Part shown: positions 29,553-38,463 of the stretch, in pieces
How positions within the stretch are numbered: the stretch's first letter is position 1
How the letters are laid out: the number at the start of each line of letters is the position of its first letter
NCBI GenBank assembly: GCA_016744995.1
Contig: JADGDG010000003.1
Coordinates: forward strand, 62,001 to 126,000
Reading direction: 5' to 3'
Origin: Gammaproteobacteria bacterium
GTDB taxonomy: Bacteria > Pseudomonadota > Gammaproteobacteria > GRL18
Length of the DNA stretch: 64,000 nucleotides
Translations under genes and position numbers: made by a program
Notes under the pieces: generated by a model
What the model was told of the DNA's origin: nothing
Seen by the model: only the letters and a program-made list of their open reading frames with translations
Databases searched by the model: none

Positions 29553-30712
29553 TATTCCTTCAGGATGCTATTTGTCCGGCACTTGAACAACGCAGCTTAC
29601 TTTGTCAAAGCGTTCAGCAGGCACATAAAGAAGCACTATCCATAGTCAATAACATCACCGGATACCATTCAATAATTCAGACCAGGCATAAAACAAACAA
29701 TCAATGGACGGTTACTCTGGGTGATAATTTATTATTTGATCTAACGGGTCTTAATGCCATAAAAGAGGCAATAGATTCTTATCAGGGAAGTTCCAGACAG
29801 TTAAACTTTAAGCTCAGACTTTCACCTCAGGCAATACGTGATTATTATAGTCATAATATTTATCTTGATAAAAATGGTCTGATCGAGCTGCCCGTAACAG
29901 CGACAAAAGCATCAATCCATAACAATGCAGACACAGACAAACAGGAAACATTAAACATCACTCTCAATGAGCTAAGCACTTCAATTATTTATCCTCTGGC
30001 ACTCACTAAACCCGATTTAAATAACACACCTCTGGCACTTCTTATACCTTTCAGTTGTGATCATGACAGCCTTTTTGCTAATCAAATTGCACTTTTTTCC
30101 CAATTAAATTATTGCTTAAGAAAACAAATAATACGCTCACCCATGCTCTGGTTAAAGGTTTTATTATCCCGAAGAAAAATCAATTTGAAACAAAAATTAT
30201 CACTTGCGTGGAAACAGATCCACCCCCGGGCTGATATCCATCATACTGCAGTCATTGAAGGTTCTGTTATTGGTGAAGGCTGCCGTATTGGTGCACACTG
30301 TGTAGTACGCTATAGTGTTATTGGAAAAAATGTACAATTACATGATGGAGCTAAACTTGAATACTCTGTCGTTGATGATAATAGCTGGCTTATGCATGAT
30401 CTTGTTTTATATCGCACTGTGGTTGAAAAAAATTGTTTTCTGATACATGGCCCCTATCAATTTTCTTATTTTCAAAATGAAAGTGCAGCTTTTGCCAATA
30501 TTATGATGGACTACCGTCCTGACAACAAACCCATTCGCATTAATACACCTCATGGCATACGTGACTATCAGGGACGTTTTTTAGGAGCCTTATTGGAAGA
30601 AGGAGGCAAGGTCTTTGGCGGTACTTTGACAGCACCGGGTGTTACTATACCGAAGAGGCAGGAAATTAGCTGTGATATTAAAAATATTACTACGGCAAAA
30701 AATCTAGGGTAG
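29549..30712 (+). CDS. Left-handed beta-helix (hexapeptide repeat) protein, probable acyl- or nucleotidyltransferase-like
   Basis: The 387-residue product has an unrecognised N-terminal region (about 1-220), then hexapeptide repeats (ADIHHTAVIEGSVIGEGCRIGA onwards, about 227-300) of the left-handed beta-helix type used by many acyltransferases and sugar nucleotidyltransferases. A His lies in the loop (LIHGPYQFSY), and RFLGALLEEGG and APGVTIPKRQ follow. The N-terminal half lacks a recognisable GTase motif. It overlaps the Lgt paralogue by ATGA and is the last gene of the run. Confidence 0.75.
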   Translation: MIFLQDAICPALEQRSLLCQSVQQAHKEALSIVNNITGYHSIIQTRHKTNNQWTVTLGDNLLFDLTGLNAIKEAIDSYQGSSRQLNFKLRLSPQAIRDYYSHNIYLDKNGLIELPVTATKASIHNNADTDKQETLNITLNELSTSIIYPLALTKPDLNNTPLALLIPFSCDHDSLFANQIALFSQLNYCLRKQIIRSPMLWLKVLLSRRKINLKQKLSLAWKQIHPRADIHHTAVIEGSVIGEGCRIGAHCVVRYSVIGKNVQLHDGAKLEYSVVDDNSWLMHDLVLYRTVVEKNCFLIHGPYQFSYFQNESAAFANIMMDYRPDNKPIRINTPHGIRDYQGRFLGALLEEGGKVFGGTLTAPGVTIPKRQEISCDIKNITTAKNLG

Positions 30713-30720
30713 ATGAAAGT

Positions 30721-30750
30721 CAGGACAGACAGGCTAAGCCGCCTGCCCTG
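30721..30750. other. Hairpin between convergent genes
   Basis: CAGG..CAGGC, loop TAAGCC, GCCTG.CCTG forms a stem followed by six A on the forward strand. No T run follows in either direction of transcription, so a terminator role is uncertain. Confidence 0.35.
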
Positions 30751-30779
30751 AAAAAACTCAATAAGTTAGAAGCAGATAG

Positions 30780-31352
30780 TTAGAAGTCCCCTTCTGCTGC
30801 ACGCTCCATAACTTCAAGAATAATGGTTTTGACAGCTTCCGCTTCTTCTTTCAGAGCAGGAGGCAAAGGTTTACCACCATGAATCATAAGATCCATATTC
30901 AAACTATACAGCCATAATTTACCGGCTTTATCTTCAACCAGACTAATCCGACAAGGTAAATAAGCTGAGAAAGCATCATTATAATCCAGCATCTGTGCCG
31001 CAGTTAAAGAGTTGCAGAAAAGGAAAATTTTAACAAAGCGGTAATCTTTTCCTGAACGAGCAGCAATGTCCTTTGATAAAGGTAACTCACCCACATTTGC
31101 AATATTAAGCTCATTAGCAATCATTTTTAAGCTTTTTTCAACATCTTCAGCGGTTAAACCTTCTTCAACTTCAAAACGCCAGACTGTTGCACTCGCAGCA
31201 TCTTTTGTTTCCAAAATATTAGTAAACAGTTCTATATAGGTATCTGCTGCACCCGGGTCAAACTCACTCAGGGTATTTTTAACATTCAGATAAAGGATTC
31301 CAGCGGCAATGACTGCAACTAAGCCAATTAAGGCAAAGAGATTCTTAAGCAA
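30780..31352 (-). CDS. DUF302-domain membrane-anchored protein
   Basis: The start is TTG at 31352, supported by GGAG eight bases upstream; no ATG fits. The 190-residue product begins with a signal-anchor helix (LFALIGLVAVIAAGILYL). The region around 60-170 resembles DUF302 (an AEDVEKSLKMIANELN helix, then FCNSLTAAQMLDYNDAFSAYLPCRISLVED). DUF302 has no settled function but is often found in sulfur-oxidiser and cell-envelope contexts. It is convergent with the hexapeptide gene. Confidence 0.75.
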   Translation of the reverse strand: MLKNLFALIGLVAVIAAGILYLNVKNTLSEFDPGAADTYIELFTNILETKDAASATVWRFEVEEGLTAEDVEKSLKMIANELNIANVGELPLSKDIAARSGKDYRFVKIFLFCNSLTAAQMLDYNDAFSAYLPCRISLVEDKAGKLWLYSLNMDLMIHGGKPLPPALKEEAEAVKTIILEVMERAAEGDF

Positions 31353-31563
31353 AATTATTCTCCAATTTTATGATTTATATAAAACAAAACTAAAAATGTT
31401 GTCAAAAGATATTATGGTTTTCCATCATCCAGATAGGCGTTTTAAGTGTTTTTAATGCTTTTTTATTATAATAGGGTTTAAAACGTTTGATTTTAAAAAT
31501 TTTTTTTCAATATAACATAAACGTATGGTTTTTTACCATTTATTCTATAATTTTTGTAACTAT

Positions 31564-33231
31564 TCAAGCAGTCCCTTTTATCTCCGCTTCATTTTTAAAT
31601 AATGATGCAGTCAAAAGGTTTCGAGTATAGTTTTCTTTAGGTTCATTAAAAATCTGGCTGGTTTCCCCGGTTTCAATAATTTGACCATTTTTCATTACCA
31701 TAATGCGATGTGCAACCGCTTCAATGACTTTAAGATCATGGGTTATGAATAAATACGAAATTTTATGACGCTGTTGCAGTTCTCTGAGTAAAACCAATAC
31801 TTGTTTTTGCACAGAAACATCCAGAGCGCTGGTGGGTTCATCTAATAAAATAAGTTTTGGTTCAAGAATTACAACACGTGCAATGGCAATTCTTTGTCGC
31901 TGACCACCGGAAAATTCGTGGGGATAACGCCACAGAATATCCTCATCTAAGCCCACTTCAAGCAGCACTTTTTTAATTTTTTCTCGCCTTTGTGCCTTAT
32001 CCAGATGAGGGAAATGTATCTTCAAACCTTCCCCGATGATCTGTTCAATAGTCATTCTTGGTGACAAAGAAGAGTAAGGATCCTGAAAAACTACCTGAAA
32101 TTCTTTTCTTAATGGGCGCAGTGCAGTATGTGACAGCTGATCAATTTGTGCATTATTAAAATAAATATCTCCGCTGCAATTTTCCAGCCTTAATAAACAT
32201 CGTCCCAGAGTTGATTTACCTGAGCCGGACTCACCCACAATACCTAATGTCTCACCTTCTCTTAAAAACAGATCAATATTATCGACTGCTTTAATTGTAG
32301 TCCGTGTACGCTTAAAAAAACCCTTGCTTGAGCTGAAGTGGCATTTCAATTGCTGACCGGACATAAGTTGAGGTTTATCCTGCAAACTATCCGTTTCGCC
32401 CTCAGGAATGATACGTTCAGGCTCGCTATTGAGTAATTTTATGGTATAGGGATGCTGAGGATCATCGAATAAGCTTTTTACATTCCCCTGCTCGACAATA
32501 TTGCCATCCTGCATCACACAAACCTGATCAGAAAAACGTTTTACCAGATTAAGATCATGAGTGATCATTAACACAGCCATTGAAAATTCTTTTTTTAATT
32601 TTTCTAATAACAGCAAAATCTGCAGCTGTACTGTGACATCAAGAGCGGTTGTCGGTTCATCGGCAATCAGTAGTTTCGGCTCACAGGCAAGAGCCATGGA
32701 GATCATCATGCGCTGCCGCTGACCACCAGATAACAGGTGCGGAAATGCATCAAAGCGATAATGCGGCTCAGGAATACCGGTCAGCTCCATTAATTCTATG
32801 GCGCGTTTTTTTGCAGCTGTTCGACTCATGCCTTTATGGATGAGCATAGGCTCCATTATTTGAGTACCCACAGTAAACGTCGGATTTAATGATGTCATCG
32901 GCTCCTGAAAAATCATTGAGATTTCACTGCCACGTACTTTTTTTATTGCCTCTTCATCCTTTAGCAGATCTTGACCACGAAAACAAACAGAACCCGATGA
33001 ATACTCAACCTTTTCTTCATCGTGAAGACGTAAAACAGACATGGCAGTGACCGATTTTCCAGAACCAGACTCACCCACCAGCGCCATGGTTTCACCGGAT
33101 TTAACTGAAAAATTAATATCTCTAACGACATTAATATGACCCGCCAGAGTATTAAAACCAACACTCAGATCAGCTACTTCAAGAATTGTATTTGCAGAAA
33201 CCTTAGAGTTTTTATTCACTTCATTATTCAT
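31564..33231 (-). CDS. yejF: ABC transporter ATP-binding protein YejF
   Basis: The double ATPase of the YejABEF oligopeptide (microcin C) importer, 555 residues with two nucleotide-binding domains. Walker A GESGSGKS occurs near residues 52 and 345. Signatures are LLSGGQRQRMMISMAL and EFSGGQRQRIAIARV, with Walker B motifs LLIADEPT and LILLDEPTSALD. It follows yejE with a five-base gap and is the last operon gene. Confidence 0.96.
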   Translation of the reverse strand: MNNEVNKNSKVSANTILEVADLSVGFNTLAGHINVVRDINFSVKSGETMALVGESGSGKSVTAMSVLRLHDEEKVEYSSGSVCFRGQDLLKDEEAIKKVRGSEISMIFQEPMTSLNPTFTVGTQIMEPMLIHKGMSRTAAKKRAIELMELTGIPEPHYRFDAFPHLLSGGQRQRMMISMALACEPKLLIADEPTTALDVTVQLQILLLLEKLKKEFSMAVLMITHDLNLVKRFSDQVCVMQDGNIVEQGNVKSLFDDPQHPYTIKLLNSEPERIIPEGETDSLQDKPQLMSGQQLKCHFSSSKGFFKRTRTTIKAVDNIDLFLREGETLGIVGESGSGKSTLGRCLLRLENCSGDIYFNNAQIDQLSHTALRPLRKEFQVVFQDPYSSLSPRMTIEQIIGEGLKIHFPHLDKAQRREKIKKVLLEVGLDEDILWRYPHEFSGGQRQRIAIARVVILEPKLILLDEPTSALDVSVQKQVLVLLRELQQRHKISYLFITHDLKVIEAVAHRIMVMKNGQIIETGETSQIFNEPKENYTRNLLTASLFKNEAEIKGTA

Positions 33232-33236
33232 ATCAG

Positions 33237-34286
33237 TTATTCGCGCCGGGTATCAAAAGCTTCACGTAAAGCTTCACCAATAAATATTAACAACACCAAT
33301 GTACCAACCAATACAGAGAATGTCGTCATTGACAGCCACCAGGATTCAATATTGTCTTTACCCTGAGAAAGCAGCTCTCCCAGACTGGGAGTGGAAGGTG
33401 GTACACCCAGGCCAAGATAATCCAGACTGGTTAATGCCAGTATGGCCCCACTGACACGAAAAGGTAGAAAAGTGAGTACTGGAACCATACTATTAGGCAA
33501 AATATGTTTAAACATAATGGCAACATTGGAAACTCCCATAGCACGTGCGGCCTGAACATAATCCAGATTTCTGCCACGTAAAAATTCAGCCCTGACATAA
33601 TCGGATAAACTCATCCAGCCAAACAAGGATAATAAAACAACCAGTAAACCAATGCTCGGTTTAAAAATAGAGGCAAAAATAATGAGTAAATAGAGCTCCG
33701 GCATGGAACTCCATATTTCGATTAAACGCTGCACCACCAAATCGACCTTGCCCACAAAGTATCCCTGAATACTGCCGACAATAATCCCGATAAGCACACC
33801 AATGGCAGTTAAAACCAGGGCAAAAATAACCGAAATGCGAAAACCATATATAAGACGTGCCAGAACATCCCGTCCACGGTCATCGGTGCCTAAGAAATTT
33901 TGCTCAGAAGGACGAGCCGGATTGGGTAATGTGGCAAAATAATTAATCGAATCATAACTATAATTATTCAGAGGATAAACCGCCCAATTACCCTCTTTGG
34001 TGATCTTATCCTTGATATAAGGATCATTGTAATCTGTCATGGTGGCAAAATCGCCACCAAATGTCTTCTCTGGATAGTCATTCAGTAGTGGAAAGTAATA
34101 GTGCTGCTCAAATTGAATAATCAGAGGTTTATCATTACTGATGAACTCAGCAAACAGACTGACCACAAATAAGATAATAAAAATCCACAGTGAATAATAA
34201 CCCCGTCGATTATTTTTAAAACGCAGCCACGCCCTTTGTCGAGGTGACAGCTCAATCAATTGCTCATTTGATAAATGCTTAGCCAT
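33237..34286 (-). CDS. yejE: Peptide ABC transporter permease YejE
   Basis: Inner-membrane permease, 349 residues from the ATG at 34286. AAGG six bases upstream favours this over an ATG at 34292. It has an N-terminal helix, a periplasmic loop with GTDDRGRDVLARLIYG and the permease EAA-loop-like segment ARAMGVSNVAIMFKHILPNS. YejE in E. coli has the same N-terminal SPRQRAWLRFKNNRRG. Partner of YejB. Confidence 0.95.
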   Translation of the reverse strand: MAKHLSNEQLIELSPRQRAWLRFKNNRRGYYSLWIFIILFVVSLFAEFISNDKPLIIQFEQHYYFPLLNDYPEKTFGGDFATMTDYNDPYIKDKITKEGNWAVYPLNNYSYDSINYFATLPNPARPSEQNFLGTDDRGRDVLARLIYGFRISVIFALVLTAIGVLIGIIVGSIQGYFVGKVDLVVQRLIEIWSSMPELYLLIIFASIFKPSIGLLVVLLSLFGWMSLSDYVRAEFLRGRNLDYVQAARAMGVSNVAIMFKHILPNSMVPVLTFLPFRVSGAILALTSLDYLGLGVPPSTPSLGELLSQGKDNIESWWLSMTTFSVLVGTLVLLIFIGEALREAFDTRRE

Positions 34287-34294
34287 ACCCATCC

Positions 34295-35347
34295 TTAAGA
34301 ATTCCCTGAATCAAATTTAATACGGGGATCAATCCAGACATAAGACAGGTCAGTAATAAGCTTGGTGAAAAGCCCAAGCAGAGTAAACAAATAAAGAGAG
34401 CCTAAAACAACCGGATAATCTCGCCGTACTATCGATTCATAGGACAACAGGCCTAATCCATCCAGTGAAAATATGGTTTCGATTAATAAACTACCGGCAA
34501 AAAAAGACGCCAGAAAACTAGCAGGAAATCCAGTGACCAGAGGTATCAGCGCATTTCTAAAAACATGTTTGTAAAGCACCTGATTACTAGTCAAGCCTTT
34601 AGCCTTAGCAGTGACTACATAGTTTTTTCTTATTTCTTCAAGGAAACTATTCTTGGTCAGCATGGTCATTACAGCAAAACTGCCAATCACAGATGAAATG
34701 ATCGGCAGCACCATATGCCATAAATAGTCAGTTATTTTATCAAACCAGCCCAACTGTTCCCAATTATCAGAAGTCAGTCCCTTAAGAGGAAAGACATCAA
34801 AAAAACTACCACCGCCAAATAATACCAGTAACAAAATAGCCAGAACAAAACCGGGGATTGCATAGCCCACCAAAACAATAGTGCTGGTTACGATATCAAA
34901 GCGTGAGCCGTCTCTCACGGCCTTGGCAATTCCAAGGGGGATACAGGTAAGATAAGTAATAAAAAATGTCCACATGCCCAGACTGATAGAAACAGGCAGT
35001 TTATCCACCATTAACTCAGTAACAGATTGGTGATGATGATAACTATCACCAAAATCAAAGGTCAGATAATTTGTCATCATGTTAATAAAACGTTCACTTG
35101 CAGGTTTATCAAAACCGTATAAGGCCTTAATTTCATCCAGACGTTGTTTATCAATACCTTCTGCACCACGATATAATTCACTGGCAGTACTACCAGCTTC
35201 GGTCATTTGATCCTGTCCGGTCAGTTGTGCAACTAACTGCTCAACGGGACCGCCCGGTACAAACTGGGTGATCGAAAAAGTGATCAACATGACGCCAAAT
35301 AAAGTCGGGATCATAAGAAGTAAGCGTTTGAGTATGTAATAAAGCAT
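34295..35347 (-). CDS. yejB: Peptide ABC transporter permease YejB
   Basis: Inner-membrane permease, 350 residues, with MLYYILKRLLLMIPTLFGVMLITF and QFVPGGPVEQ as in YejB and other OppB-type permeases. The EAA loop is VVTAKAKGLTSNQVLYKHVFRNALIP. It forms the channel with YejE; the two genes are separated by a few bases. Confidence 0.95.
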   Translation of the reverse strand: MLYYILKRLLLMIPTLFGVMLITFSITQFVPGGPVEQLVAQLTGQDQMTEAGSTASELYRGAEGIDKQRLDEIKALYGFDKPASERFINMMTNYLTFDFGDSYHHHQSVTELMVDKLPVSISLGMWTFFITYLTCIPLGIAKAVRDGSRFDIVTSTIVLVGYAIPGFVLAILLLVLFGGGSFFDVFPLKGLTSDNWEQLGWFDKITDYLWHMVLPIISSVIGSFAVMTMLTKNSFLEEIRKNYVVTAKAKGLTSNQVLYKHVFRNALIPLVTGFPASFLASFFAGSLLIETIFSLDGLGLLSYESIVRRDYPVVLGSLYLFTLLGLFTKLITDLSYVWIDPRIKFDSGNS

Positions 35348-35365
35348 TGAGTTATTAAATACCTG

Positions 35366-37243
35366 TTAATGAGTCAGGGTAGAATTAAGGGTTCTATACT
35401 CTGCTTTAAACCACCAGGTTGAAAGCATCCAGCCTTTCGCTGAAAAGTAAACAGGCAGAGTATCTGGAAATTCAAATTTATCCCAGTAGGCAATTCTATG
35501 AGTAGAAATATACCAGTGTGGAACCAGGTAAAATTCACTTAGAAGTACTCGGTCAATAGCCCGAGTCAGACTAATAATTTCATCTCTGTCCGTGGTGACA
35601 GATAATTGTTCTAATAAAGAATCAATCGCTGGACTTTTAATACCAGGATAGTTTGCAGAGCCATCCACATCCGCTGTTTTCGAATGCCAGCGACCAATTA
35701 ACTCATTCCCAGGTACCTGACTTTGCGGGTAACTGGAAACGATCATATCAAAGTCCTTGGTTTCAACTTTACTCTTATACAAGGCAAAATCAACCGTACG
35801 ATAATCCATGGTAATGCCTAATTTTTTTAAATTTCGCGCATAGGATGCGGCGATTCTTTCAAACGCTTTTTGTGACAATACCAGATCAAATCGAAAAGCC
35901 TGTCCTTTACTATTACGTAAAGCACCATTTTTGTACTTCCATCCAGCTTCATTTAATAGTTCAATGGCTTTTTTTAAATTATTTCTTAATGACGAAGGTG
36001 GTATCGTTGTGGGCGGAGTCCAGGCATTACCATAAACCTCAGGCTGCAGTGAACTTTTAAATGGTTCCAGCAATGCTTCTTCAGCTTTAGAGATCATTCC
36101 TTTTGCCGCCAGCTCAGTATTACTAAAATAACTATTGTTACGCTGGTATTGGTTATAAAATAACATCCGGTTGGCCCACTCAAAATCATAAGCAAGAACT
36201 AAAGCTTCGCGAACTCTTTTATCACTGAATAGAGGCTTGCGGGTATTCATAATAAATCCTTGAATACCGGCGCTATTCTGATGGGCTATATTGTCTTTTA
36301 AGATTTCATTATTATTAAAAACACGACCGGTATAATCCCTTGCCCACATCTTTGAGTTGTATTCATGGCGAAAGTCATATTCCCCCGCCTTGAGAGCTTC
36401 CAGAGCAATAGTATTATCCCGAAAATACTTATAAACTATCTCATCAAAGTTAAACATTCCTTTACGAACACCCAGCTCTGCTCCCCAATAGGCTGGATTG
36501 CGCTTAAACTTAAGTTGTTTACCCATATCGTAACTATCAAGTAAGTAGGGGCCGCTGCCAATGGGGGATTTTATCGCCGTTTCTTTAAACTCAAGTTCGC
36601 CAACCCAACGCTTTGGAAAAATAGAAAGATAACTACTTAATAACATCGGAAGTTTGGCATTTTTTTCTTTAAAGTTAAATCGAATGGTTTGTGGATCAAG
36701 AATAACCGCTGCTTCGATATTGCCCAGAGTTATTTTATAAGCGGGGTGAACATGTTTATCCTGCATCAGAGTGTCAAATGAAAATTTAACGTCTTCAACA
36801 GTCACGGGAGTACCATCAGAAAATATGGCTTTAGGGTTTATATGATAAGTAACCGATAAACCATCTTCTGCCAGCGAAATATCATCCGCTAATAAACCAT
36901 AAAAAGTATAAGGTTCGTCCAGACTCTGTTCCATCAAGGTCTCAAAAATCAGCCCATCAATACCATCGGCAGAAACGCCCTTAAGAAGAAATGGATTTAG
37001 GCGATCAAAGGTACGAGTGCCATTTAAATCAAGACGCCCGCCTTTGGGTGCATCAGGATTCACATAATCAAAATGAGAGAAATTTTTAGCATACTTAGGG
37101 GTATAACCATAAGCAATTGCATAATCAGAAAAAGCTGATTTACTAATAAATGAAAGGCATAAAAAGAGTAAAAAGCTAAGAGAAAGAAGCGTATAATGAT
37201 TTATAGTATGACCTTTTATGACATGGCTATGTTGAGTCGGCAT
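35366..37243 (-). CDS. yejA: Periplasmic peptide-binding protein YejA
   Basis: The solute-binding subunit (SBP_bac_5 family), 625 residues. A long signal peptide ends near SFISKSAFS. The mature part has FSHFDYVNPDAPKGGRLDLNGT, typical of YejA, and the family block SDGTPVTVEDVKFSFDTLM. It is the first gene of the yejABEF operon. The promoter would lie in 37244-37529, shared with fabI on the other strand. Confidence 0.95.
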   Translation of the reverse strand: MPTQHSHVIKGHTINHYTLLSLSFLLFLCLSFISKSAFSDYAIAYGYTPKYAKNFSHFDYVNPDAPKGGRLDLNGTRTFDRLNPFLLKGVSADGIDGLIFETLMEQSLDEPYTFYGLLADDISLAEDGLSVTYHINPKAIFSDGTPVTVEDVKFSFDTLMQDKHVHPAYKITLGNIEAAVILDPQTIRFNFKEKNAKLPMLLSSYLSIFPKRWVGELEFKETAIKSPIGSGPYLLDSYDMGKQLKFKRNPAYWGAELGVRKGMFNFDEIVYKYFRDNTIALEALKAGEYDFRHEYNSKMWARDYTGRVFNNNEILKDNIAHQNSAGIQGFIMNTRKPLFSDKRVREALVLAYDFEWANRMLFYNQYQRNNSYFSNTELAAKGMISKAEEALLEPFKSSLQPEVYGNAWTPPTTIPPSSLRNNLKKAIELLNEAGWKYKNGALRNSKGQAFRFDLVLSQKAFERIAASYARNLKKLGITMDYRTVDFALYKSKVETKDFDMIVSSYPQSQVPGNELIGRWHSKTADVDGSANYPGIKSPAIDSLLEQLSVTTDRDEIISLTRAIDRVLLSEFYLVPHWYISTHRIAYWDKFEFPDTLPVYFSAKGWMLSTWWFKAEYRTLNSTLTH

Positions 37244-37364
37244 TTTTTCCTGAATTTTTAGTCTTTTTTTTAATAATGTCTAGTGTATTGCTTTTATCAA
37301 AGGTATCATATCTGTAATAGGATTTTTTACAAGCAGTAATAGCCCTATTTTGCAAAGACTTTTG

Positions 37365-37385
37365 TTGTCAAATGTTGTCAAAATG
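37365..37385. repeat. Tandem 10-bp repeat upstream of fabI
   Basis: TTGTCAAATG is followed directly by TTGTCAAAATG in the yejA/fabI divergent region. A TGAC-TGAT-GTCA palindrome lies next to it. A one-turn spacing on the same DNA face would suit a regulator, but none was identified. Confidence 0.45.
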
Positions 37386-37529
37386 ACTGATGTCACTCTT
37401 GCTATAAAAGAGATACTCTTAAATAGTTACTGCAAACAACTTTTTCATAGAGTTAATAAACCGCATGATGCAACTTATTGACCTTATATCAATTAATTGA
37501 ATATATCCGTACTTTTCAAGGAGTCAAAT

Positions 37530-38327
37530 ATGGGATTTATGCAGGGTAAACGAGCACTAATTGTTGGTCTTGCCAGCAATCGGTCTATTGCATGGGGTAT
37601 TGCTCAGGCAATGAAACGAGAAGGGGCTGAGCTTGCATTTACTTATCAAAATGAAAAGTTAAAAAGCCGTGTCGAAAAACTCGCAACTGAATGTGATTCA
37701 GATATAATTCTACCGTGTGATGTTTCCGATGATGCTCAAATTGAAAAGGTGTTTGAAGATCTGGACAATTTCTGGGATCACCTGGACATTATTGTCCACT
37801 CTGTTGCTTTCGCACCAAGAGAAGAACTCAGTGGTGAATATCTGGACAGCGTAACCAGAGCAGGTTTTATCACTGCCCACGAAATCAGTTCATACAGTTT
37901 TGCCGCCCTTGCAAAGGCCGGGCGCAATATGATGGAAGGTCAAAACGGCGCACTATTGACCCTCTCCTATCTTGGCTCTGAGCGGATCATGCCAAACTAC
38001 AATGTAATGGGACTCGCCAAGGCAAGCCTTGAGGCCAATGTACGTTACATGTCTGAATCACTGGGACCTGATGGTATCCGGGTTAACTCAATTTCTGCAG
38101 GTCCTATCAGAACACTGGCAGCGGCAGGCATCAGTGACTTTAGAAAAATGCTGTCTCATGTTGAAGAAAATGCCCCGCTACGCCGTAATGTCACCATTAA
38201 CGATGTCGGTAACACTGCAGCATTTTTATGCTCTGACCTTGCATCAGGGATCACCGGCGAAAATATCTATGTTGATTCAGGCTACAATCATATTGGCATG
38301 GGTGCTCTGAATAAATCAGACAGTTAG
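37530..38327 (+). CDS. fabI: Enoyl-ACP reductase (NADH)
   Basis: Reduces trans-2-enoyl-ACP in fatty-acid elongation. An AAGGAG site at 37518-37523 fixes the start at the ATG at 37530, giving 265 residues; a TTG at 37497 would add 11. It has the cofactor motif [43 protein letters not shown] with the catalytic Tyr and Lys, and [13 protein letters not shown]. It is the target family of triclosan and isoniazid-like inhibitors. Confidence 0.98.
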   Translation: MGFMQGKRALIVGLASNRSIAWGIAQAMKREGAELAFTYQNEKLKSRVEKLATECDSDIILPCDVSDDAQIEKVFEDLDNFWDHLDIIVHSVAFAPREELSGEYLDSVTRAGFITAHEISSYSFAALAKAGRNMMEGQNGALLTLSYLGSERIMPNYNVMGLAKASLEANVRYMSESLGPDGIRVNSISAGPIRTLAAAGISDFRKMLSHVEENAPLRRNVTINDVGNTAAFLCSDLASGITGENIYVDSGYNHIGMGALNKSDS

Positions 38328-38338
38328 GAAATTTGTTC

Positions 38339-38393
38339 CAGCCAATAAAAAAGCCAGTCCCCGAAGTATCGGGACTGGCTTTTTTATTGGCTG
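38339..38393. terminator. Bidirectional rho-independent terminator, fabI and ppiD
   Basis: Perfect 23-bp arms (38339-38361 and 38371-38393) with AAAAAA and TTTTTT tracts inside them, forming a strong stem-loop with U runs on both strands. It sits between convergent fabI and ppiD. Confidence 0.95.
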
Positions 38394-38463
38394 CTATTTT
38401 TGATAATGCCTCAAGAAACTATAACAATTTTAGCTTGCAGTCATTTTAAAACGAACGCCATTC

